Shown here one piece after another: positions 29,902 to 35,102 of a stretch of 35,102 bases of DNA. Both the position numbers and the translations under genes were made by a program. Below the pieces are notes generated by a model, which was given only the letters and a program-made list of their open reading frames with translations, did not search any database and was not told where the DNA came from. The number at the start of each line of letters is the position of its first letter. The first letter of the stretch is position 1. This stretch comes from Burkholderiaceae bacterium (GTDB lineage Bacteria > Pseudomonadota > Gammaproteobacteria > Burkholderiales > Burkholderiaceae_A), in assembly GCA_018401615.1 (NCBI GenBank), contig JAGYKN010000016.1, forward strand, positions 1 through 35,102. Direction: 5' to 3'.

Positions 29902-31179
29902 CTAGCCGTTGCGTTTTCGGCCGATGGCAACCTTGGGGCTATCGCCATAGAGCAGCAGGGGTGGGGACTCGCCGTTGACCGCGTTTTCCTCAAGCACCAC
30001 CTTGGCGACCCGCTTCTGACTTGGGAGCTCGTACATGGTGTCGAGGAGCACCTGCTCGAGGATCGAGCGAAGACCCCGGGCACCCGTCTTGCGCTTGATG
30101 GCCTTCTTCGCAATGGCCGAGAGGGCACCAGGGCGGACCTCTAACTCAACGCCCTCCATGTTAAAGAGGGATTGGTACTGTTTGACCAGCGCATTCTTCG
30201 GGCCGGTGAGAATCTCCACCAAGGCTGGTTCATCGAGTTCATCGAGCGTGGCCACCACCGGGAGGCGCCCAACCAGTTCGGGGATCAGCCCGAACTTGAT
30301 GAGGTCCTCGGGCTCCACATCCTGAAAGAGCTCGCTTAGCTTTCGCTCGGAGGCTGACCGCACCTCTGCACCAAAGCCAATCGATGTCTTCTCGGTTCGA
30401 TCTCGGATGACCTTCTCGAGCCCATCAAAGGCGCCGCCACAGATAAAGAGAATATTGGTGGTGTCGATCTGGACGAAGTCTTGATTGGGATGCTTTCGGC
30501 CTCCCTGAGGCGGGACCGATGCAACCGTCCCCTCGATGAGCTTGAGCAGGGCCTGCTGAACGCCCTCGCCCGAGACATCGCGGGTGATGGAGGGGTTATC
30601 TGACTTGCGGGAAATCTTGTCGATCTCGTCGATGTAGACAATGCCATGCTGGGCCTTGTCGACCTCGTAGTTGCAATTTTGAAGCAGCTTTTGAATGATG
30701 TTCTCAACGTCTTCACCAACATAGCCCGCCTCGGTGAGCGTGGTGGCATCTGCGATGACGAAGGGCACATTGATGAGCCGGGCCAGGGTCTGGGCCAAGA
30801 GGGTCTTGCCAGAGCCGGTTGGGCCAATGAGAAGGATATTGCTCTTGGAGAGCTCCACCTCGTCGTGCTTGCCCTTCTGGCGCAGGCGTTTGTAATGGTT
30901 GTAGACGGCCACGGCCAGGCTGCGTTTCGCCCGATCCTGACCGACCACATAGGCGTCGAGGATGTTTGAGGTCTCTTGAGGCGTGGGCAGGGCCTGGTCT
31001 GCCGACTCTGCGACCGGCAGGCTCGCCTGCTCATCGCGGATGATGTCGTTGCAGAGGTCGATGCATTCGTCGCAGATGAAGACAGAGGGGCCGGCAATGA
31101 GTTTCTTGACCTCATGCTGGCTCTTGCCGCAGAAGGAACAGTAGAGAAGCTTCTCTCCCGACCCCTTTTTTTCTGCCAT
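29902..31179 (-). CDS. clpX: ATP-dependent Clp protease ATPase subunit ClpX
   Basis: ClpX is the hexameric unfoldase that feeds tagged substrates into ClpP. The 425-residue product has the N-terminal zinc-binding domain with Cys14, Cys17, Cys36 and Cys39. Walker A GPTGSGKT is at 119-126 and Walker B VYIDEIDK at 181-188. It also has the IGF loop in TSIGFGAEV that docks on ClpP, and sensor-2 residues in [11 protein letters not shown]. Its ATG shares one base with the clpP TAA stop (TAATG), showing close coupling. The gap to lon carries a heat-shock promoter. Confidence 0.98.
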   Translation of the reverse strand: MAEKKGSGEKLLYCSFCGKSQHEVKKLIAGPSVFICDECIDLCNDIIRDEQASLPVAESADQALPTPQETSNILDAYVVGQDRAKRSLAVAVYNHYKRLRQKGKHDEVELSKSNILLIGPTGSGKTLLAQTLARLINVPFVIADATTLTEAGYVGEDVENIIQKLLQNCNYEVDKAQHGIVYIDEIDKISRKSDNPSITRDVSGEGVQQALLKLIEGTVASVPPQGGRKHPNQDFVQIDTTNILFICGGAFDGLEKVIRDRTEKTSIGFGAEVRSASERKLSELFQDVEPEDLIKFGLIPELVGRLPVVATLDELDEPALVEILTGPKNALVKQYQSLFNMEGVELEVRPGALSAIAKKAIKRKTGARGLRSILEQVLLDTMYELPSQKRVAKVVLEENAVNGESPPLLLYGDSPKVAIGRKRNG

Positions 31180-31802
31180 TAGTCTCTCCGACTGAGAACG
31201 CGGTCCACAAGACCGTACTGTAGCGCATCCTCCGCCCCCATAAAGTTGTCTCGGTCGGTGTCGCGGCCAATCGTCTCAAGGGGCTGACCCGTTCGGTCTG
31301 CAAGGATTTGATTGAGCTTGTCTCGAAGTGCCAGGATCTCTCGGGCATGAATCTCGATGTCAGATGCCTGACCCTGAACGCCGCCCAGTGGCTGATGAAT
31401 CATGACGCGGCTATTCGGCAGGGTGTAGCGTTTGCCCTTCTGGCCTGCAGCCAGCAGGAAAGCGCCCATGCTCGCGGCCATGCCGATGCAGAGGGTGCTG
31501 ACATCGGGCTTGATGAACTGCATCGTGTCGTAGATGGCCAGTCCCGCAGAGACTGATCCGCCGGGAGAGTTGATGTAGAGGCTGATGTCCTTGTCAGGAT
31601 TCTCCGACTCCAGAAACAGCAGCTGCGCCACCACGAGGTTGGCCGTCGCATCGTTCACAGGCCCCACCATGAAAATCACCCGCTCGCGCAGCAGCCGCGA
31701 GTAAATGTCGTAGGCCCGCTCGCCGCGTCCTGACTGCTCGATGACCATGGGCACAAGGCCCAATCCCTGGATGTCTTGATGGACTGCTGACTGAATCTTC
31801 AT
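31179..31802 (-). CDS. clpP: ATP-dependent Clp protease proteolytic subunit ClpP
   Basis: ClpP is the tetradecameric serine protease barrel partnered by ClpX. From ATG 31802 it has 207 residues with the catalytic triad Ser111 ([11 protein letters not shown]), His136 (MIHQPLGG) and Asp185 (RDTDRDNFM). It also has [19 protein letters not shown], the conserved substrate strand. The open frame runs further upstream to 31871, but those residues overlap trigger factor. The ATG at 31802 forms an ATGA overlap with the tig stop and gives the normal N terminus, including a short propeptide before [20 protein letters not shown]. Confidence 0.98.
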   Translation of the reverse strand: MKIQSAVHQDIQGLGLVPMVIEQSGRGERAYDIYSRLLRERVIFMVGPVNDATANLVVAQLLFLESENPDKDISLYINSPGGSVSAGLAIYDTMQFIKPDVSTLCIGMAASMGAFLLAAGQKGKRYTLPNSRVMIHQPLGGVQGQASDIEIHAREILALRDKLNQILADRTGQPLETIGRDTDRDNFMGAEDALQYGLVDRVLSRRD

Positions 31803-33127
31803 GAGGCCTCTTTCATAAGCTCTTCCACACTCACTGCCTTGGTCTGCACTCTGGCAGCAGCCAAGACCCACTCCACAACATTGTCTTCGGTGACGATGGC
31901 CTCGGCCTCGGCCCGACGATCCGCCTGACTGAGGGTCCAGCGGATGAATTCCTCGGGCTTCTCATAGGACTCTGCCATCTCCCCCAGGAGCACACGGAGC
32001 TGCACCTCATTGGCCTGCAGCTGTTGGGCACGGACAATCTCACTCACCAGCAGGCCAAGCCGCACTCGGCGGGTGGCTCCCTCGCGAAAGAGTTCAACTG
32101 GAAAGGGCGCATCTTTTGCATTCATGCCCTGGGAGACCATCTGCTCACGCATCTGATCGGCCATGCGCTGGCTCTCGCCATCGATCAGGGCCTTTGGAAC
32201 ATCGAAGGCTGAGGCTGTTAGCAGGGCATCCATCACAGACTGTTTGGTCTTGGTCTTGCAGCGGATCTGGACCTCTCGCGTGAGGTTCTTGCGCACGTCA
32301 TCGCGCAGCTTGTCGAGCCCACCCTGCTCGACCCCGAAGGCCGCCGCAAGGGCATCATCGAGCGCCGGCAAGACCGGGCCGAGGACCTCATGGAGTGTGA
32401 TCTTGAACTGACTCTCTTTGCCGGCAAGGTTGGTTGCACGGTAGTCGGCTGGGAACGTGAGGGGAAAGGTCTTGGTGTCTGTGGCCCTCATGCCCACGAC
32501 TGCTGCATCGAATTCGGGCAGCATCTGGCCTGCACCCACCACAAATTGAAAGTCTGTTGAGCTGCCGCCGTCGAAGGCAACGCCATCGATGCTGCCCTCG
32601 AAATCCAACCGCACGCGGTCATCGGCCTGGGCGGGGCGGTCTGTGGTCTCGTGGGTGACTTTCTGTCTGCGAAGGGTCTCCAGGGTCCGGTCAACATCGG
32701 CATCGACTGGCTCAGCGCTCCAGCGCTCGACTGCAAGGTTGCCCCGCTCTGGAACGGCGATGTCTGGGTAGACCTCGACCACAGCCTCAAACCGCAGCTC
32801 CTTGGGTGCAGACCCCTCGTCTGACGCCTCTGGGGGCTCGACTGGCACGATGTTGGGAGGCCCGGCGGGCCTGATCTTCTGTGCCACCACGGCCTGGCTG
32901 TAGGCCCGGCTCACGACATCTCCGATGGCCTCGGACTGAGCCTGCGCCCCGTAGGTCTGTTGGACCACCTTCATGGGGACCTTGCCGGGGCGAAAGCCCG
33001 ACATCTTCATGGTCTTGCCCATCTTGAGGAGTCGCTTCTGCGCCTGCGCATCGACCTCCGACATGTTGATGATCAGTGGGAGCTTGCGCTCGAGGCTCGA
33101 AGGGGCTGGGATTGTCTCTGCTGTCAT
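31799..33127 (-). CDS. tig: Trigger factor
   Basis: Trigger factor is the ribosome-docked chaperone that first meets nascent chains. From ATG 33127 it has 442 residues. These include the ribosome-binding tail with GFRPGKVP at residues 44-51 (the family signature) and an FKBP-type PPIase domain at about 155-240 ([18 protein letters not shown], then [11 protein letters not shown]). A long helical C-terminal chaperone domain follows. The frame extends upstream to 33181, but this would enter tRNA-Leu, so the internal ATG is the start. It follows tRNA-Leu by 24 bases with only a weak ribosome binding site, and overlaps clpP by four bases. Confidence 0.97.
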   Translation of the reverse strand: MTAETIPAPSSLERKLPLIINMSEVDAQAQKRLLKMGKTMKMSGFRPGKVPMKVVQQTYGAQAQSEAIGDVVSRAYSQAVVAQKIRPAGPPNIVPVEPPEASDEGSAPKELRFEAVVEVYPDIAVPERGNLAVERWSAEPVDADVDRTLETLRRQKVTHETTDRPAQADDRVRLDFEGSIDGVAFDGGSSTDFQFVVGAGQMLPEFDAAVVGMRATDTKTFPLTFPADYRATNLAGKESQFKITLHEVLGPVLPALDDALAAAFGVEQGGLDKLRDDVRKNLTREVQIRCKTKTKQSVMDALLTASAFDVPKALIDGESQRMADQMREQMVSQGMNAKDAPFPVELFREGATRRVRLGLLVSEIVRAQQLQANEVQLRVLLGEMAESYEKPEEFIRWTLSQADRRAEAEAIVTEDNVVEWVLAAARVQTKAVSVEELMKEAS

Positions 33128-33151
33128 GGTCTGCTCAGTCTGTTGATCGGG

Positions 33152-33236
33152 TGGTGCGAAGGGCGGGACTCGAACCCGCACACCTTTCGGCGTCAGGACC
33201 TAAACCTGGTGCGTCTACCAATTTCGCCACCTTCGC
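33152..33236 (-). tRNA. tRNA-Leu(TAG)
   Basis: The minus strand shows acceptor GCGAAGG/CCTTCGC, D arm TGGCGAAATTGGTAGACGC typical of tRNA-Leu, anticodon loop TTTAGGT, a short variable arm (GCCGAAAGGTGT region) and T arm GCGGGTTCGAGTCCCGC. The anticodon TAG is at 33202-33200. CCA is encoded at 33154-33152. The first pair of the anticodon stem is a C-A mismatch. It lies 24 bases upstream of tig and is probably transcribed with it. Confidence 0.95.
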
Positions 33237-33267
33237 GCAAAATCGACCCCACGGGCCCATTGCACCT

Positions 33268-33273
33268 ATTGTA
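33268..33273 (-). promoter_or_regulatory. Putative -10 box for the tRNA-Leu/tig unit
   Basis: The minus strand reads TACAAT, five of six matches to the -10 consensus, about 32 bases before the tRNA-Leu 5' end in the divergent spacer with hpnC. No good -35 hexamer was found at 16-18 bases upstream. Confidence 0.35.
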
Positions 33274-33289
33274 TCGAATGCCCAACGAC

Positions 33290-33295
33290 TAGAAT
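33290..33295 (+). promoter_or_regulatory. -10-like box directly in front of hpnC
   Basis: TAGAAT ends five bases before the hpnC ATG, and no Shine-Dalgarno is present in the spacer. If used, transcription would begin at the start codon. The -35 region is unconvincing. Confidence 0.3.
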
Positions 33296-33300
33296 TCCGC

Positions 33301-34182
33301 ATGGATGCAGAGCGACTCGGTCGTGCAGTTCACGGCGGCGACCACTACGAAAACTTTCCTGTTGCCTCATGGCTGCTGCCGCGGGCGCTGCGGCCGGACG
33401 TTCTCGCCCTCTATCGGTTTGCTCGGGCTGGAGACGACCTTGCTGATGAGCCGTCGTCAGGCCCCATCTCCGAGCGGCTGAAGGGACTCTCCGAGCTTGC
33501 CGCTGGCCTTGATGGAGACCCCCGATCAGACCACTTCACCTCTCTGGGATTCGACCTTCGCCAACGGCTCGACGCCAAGGGACTCTCGCCTGAGCCCGCC
33601 CACAATCTGCTGTCGGCCTTTGAACAAGACACCTGCTTTGCACCCTTTAGAGAGTGGGATGCCGTTGCAGATTACTGCAGCCGATCCGCCAACCCCGTGG
33701 GGCAGATGCTGCTCGGGTTCGCGGGCATCCATGAGGCCAGTGCCCATGCTGCAAGCAACAATATTTGCTCAGGGCTGCAGCTCGTCAACTTTGCCCAAGA
33801 CCTCCACGAGGACCTCTCCCGAGGCCGTCCCTACCTGCCCAAGACGGCATGGCCAGATGCGTGGGACTGGACCGACCCCACGACATTTTCCAGCCAGCTG
33901 CCCCCGGCAGAGCAGAGCCGGCTCACCCACCTGCTCGTGGACCGAGGCATCCATCACCTTGAGCTGGGGCGCGACCTGCCCGCATCGCTGCGGCGACTAG
34001 GCCCGTCGCCATCGCTGAGGCTGGCAATTGAGATTGCCCTGACCCGTCGGGGTGGCTTGTGGGTCGCACACCAACTCCGTGCAGCCCCGCTTGTGCCCTG
34101 GACGCGGTCGATTCGAATTCGATGGCACAACATGATGGGCCTGCTGCTGCGGGCCATTCTGGACATGAGGATGGGGACGTGA
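33301..34182 (+). CDS. hpnC: Hydroxysqualene synthase HpnC
   Basis: HpnC is a squalene/phytoene-synthase-fold enzyme that converts presqualene diphosphate to hydroxysqualene. From ATG 33301 it has 293 residues. HYENFPVAS at 15-23, the typical HpnC N terminus, is followed by LYRFARAGDDLADE at 37-50, the first Asp-rich motif. The second motif region is QDLHEDLSRGRPYLP at 166-180. The frame is open back to 33076, but that would cross tRNA-Leu and tig on the other strand, so 33301 is chosen. The C terminus and stop fall in a short 14-base tandem repeat that also provides the hpnD start. It is divergent from the tRNA-Leu/tig unit. Confidence 0.93.
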   Translation: MDAERLGRAVHGGDHYENFPVASWLLPRALRPDVLALYRFARAGDDLADEPSSGPISERLKGLSELAAGLDGDPRSDHFTSLGFDLRQRLDAKGLSPEPAHNLLSAFEQDTCFAPFREWDAVADYCSRSANPVGQMLLGFAGIHEASAHAASNNICSGLQLVNFAQDLHEDLSRGRPYLPKTAWPDAWDWTDPTTFSSQLPPAEQSRLTHLLVDRGIHHLELGRDLPASLRRLGPSPSLRLAIEIALTRRGGLWVAHQLRAAPLVPWTRSIRIRWHNMMGLLLRAILDMRMGT

Positions 34183-34197
34183 GGATGGAGACATGAC
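34162..34197 (+). repeat. 14-base tandem repeat across the hpnC/hpnD junction
   Basis: GACATGAGGATGGG (34162-34175) is followed directly by GACGTGAGGATGGA (34176-34189) and a partial third unit GACATGAC (34190-34197). Unit two contributes the hpnC TGA stop and the purine-rich GAGGATGGAG serving as hpnD ribosome binding site; unit three contributes the hpnD ATG. Confidence 0.8.
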
Positions 34198-35035
34198 CCC
34201 CGAGGAATACTGTGCCAAGAAGGCTGCCGCTGCAGGCTCGAGCTTCACGATTGCATTTAAGCTCTTGCCGCCCGCCAAGCGTTCAGCCATGGAGGTGCTC
34301 TATGCCTATTGTCGAGAGGTCGATGACATCGCAGACGACGTGAGCGACCCGACCGTGGCGGGCATCAAGCTCAGCTGGTGGGCCACAGAACTCGACCGGG
34401 TTCGCCACGGCCAGCCCGAGCACCCAGTCGGCAAGGCCCTCCAGGCCATCCGACTGAGGTTTTCCCTGGCAGATGAAGACCTAGACGCAATCCTCCAGGG
34501 TGTTCAGCAAGACCTCCACCCGATGCACTTGGAGGACTGGGCGGCGCTCGATGCTTACTGTGACCGCGTGGCAGGCGCAGTCGGCCGCCTGTCTGCTCGG
34601 ATCTTTCATCCCCCTTCGGCCCAGACCCTGCGCTATGCCACTGAGCTCGGGACGGCCCTGCAGTACACCAATATTCTGAGAGACGTTGGCGAGGATGCGC
34701 GCCGCGGGCGTGTCTACCTGCCAGATGCCTTGCTCCAGGAGGTTGGCATCGAACGACGTGAGGTGCTGCGCCTGACCCCCTCTGGCCCCCTTCTTAAGGC
34801 GCTCGCAACCCTCGCAGACCGGGCCCATCAACGCTACGACAGGGCATTGGGCCTTCTTCCTGCAGATGAACGCTGGGGACAACGTGCCGGATTGATCATG
34901 GCGGCGGTGTATCGAGACCTCCTGCGTGCCATTGAGGAGGCCAACTTCGATGTGCTCAACCAGAGAATCTCGCTGGGCCCCCTGCGAAAGGCCTGGGTCG
35001 CTGCCGCTGCAGCGCTTGGGCAGCTGCCCCGCTAG
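34193..35035 (+). CDS. hpnD: Presqualene diphosphate synthase HpnD
   Basis: HpnD condenses two farnesyl diphosphates into presqualene diphosphate, the step before HpnC. The 280-residue product opens MTPEEYCAKKAAAAGSSFTI, then has the first Asp-rich motif REVDDIADD at about 41-49 and the second in NILRDVGEDARRGRVYLP at 160-177. Both are intact for magnesium-diphosphate binding. The ATG at 34193 is 11 bases after the hpnC stop and is preceded by GAGGATGGAG. Order hpnC-hpnD-hpnE is the usual one in hopanoid producers and in many proteobacteria that make squalene. Confidence 0.95.
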   Translation: MTPEEYCAKKAAAAGSSFTIAFKLLPPAKRSAMEVLYAYCREVDDIADDVSDPTVAGIKLSWWATELDRVRHGQPEHPVGKALQAIRLRFSLADEDLDAILQGVQQDLHPMHLEDWAALDAYCDRVAGAVGRLSARIFHPPSAQTLRYATELGTALQYTNILRDVGEDARRGRVYLPDALLQEVGIERREVLRLTPSGPLLKALATLADRAHQRYDRALGLLPADERWGQRAGLIMAAVYRDLLRAIEEANFDVLNQRISLGPLRKAWVAAAAALGQLPR

Positions 35036-35046
35036 GGCCAGGCCGA

Positions 35047-35102
35047 GTGCACCGGCGCATTGCAATCATTGGTGGCGGGTGGTCCGGACTCTCGGCGGCT
35101 GC
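35047..35102 (+). CDS. hpnE: Hydroxysqualene dehydroxylase HpnE, first codons only (runs off the right edge)
   Basis: HpnE is a FAD-dependent amine-oxidase-like enzyme that reduces hydroxysqualene to squalene, completing the HpnCDE pathway. Only about 18 codons are visible. They begin with GTG at 35047, 11 bases after the hpnD stop, and encode VHRRIAIIGGGWSGLSAA, a dinucleotide-binding GxGxxG-type N terminus typical of HpnE. The identification rests on this motif and on the position after hpnC-hpnD. Confidence 0.8.
   Translation, partial: MHRRIAIIGGGWSGLSAA

Noticed and set aside
33076-33300. N-terminal extension of hpnC by 75 codons
   Set aside because: It would run across tRNA-Leu and the start of tig on the other strand. 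The HpnC family N terminus fits the ATG at 33301.

Overview
The window is a gene-dense, GC-rich stretch (about 60% by eye) of a betaproteobacterial chromosome, most likely Burkholderiales. The evidence is gene order: rpsB-tsf-pyrH-frr-uppS-cdsA-dxr-rseP-bamA, smc-zipA-ligA, dapD-dapE-prmB, and tRNA-Leu-tig-clpP-clpX-lon-hupB-tRNA-Val-tRNA-Asp-ppiD are all characteristic of that group. Almost every gene is a core housekeeping gene. Start and stop codons overlap by 1-4 bases at many junctions, no intergenic gap exceeds about 150 bases, and no insertion sequence, prophage, CRISPR array or toxin-antitoxin pair was found.

Layout. (1) 1-8797, minus strand: translation (rpsB, tsf, frr), UMP kinase (pyrH), undecaprenyl and phospholipid precursors (uppS, cdsA), isoprenoid synthesis (dxr) and envelope assembly (rseP, bamA; bamA runs off the left edge). 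(2) 8939-12365, plus strand: map and glnD, divergent from rpsB. (3) 12366-19746, minus strand: smc, zipA, ligA, galU. galU ends base-to-base against glnD. (4) 19875-25397, plus strand: queF, dapD, a Spx/YffB-like reductase, dapE, prmB, a YfcG-type glutathione transferase and mnmH. (5) 25349-33236, minus strand: a protein-quality-control block (trigger factor, ClpP, ClpX, Lon, HU, PpiD) with three embedded tRNA genes and a clear sigma-32-type promoter in front of lon. (6) 33301-35102, plus strand: hpnC, hpnD and the first codons of hpnE, a farnesyl-diphosphate-to-squalene pathway. Together with dxr and uppS, this gives the window three steps of isoprenoid metabolism.

Points of note: ligA is broken by two single-base frameshifts and mnmH by one, all in short homopolymers. 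PpiD lacks its whole parvulin domain although its flanking regions align cleanly with the family. rpsB has a leader helix beside its Shine-Dalgarno and a strong hairpin-T8 terminator before tsf. Several first genes of plus-strand units have no Shine-Dalgarno and a -10-like box almost at the start codon. I did not see a wholly new system; the best leads are the PpiD variant and the regulatory elements.
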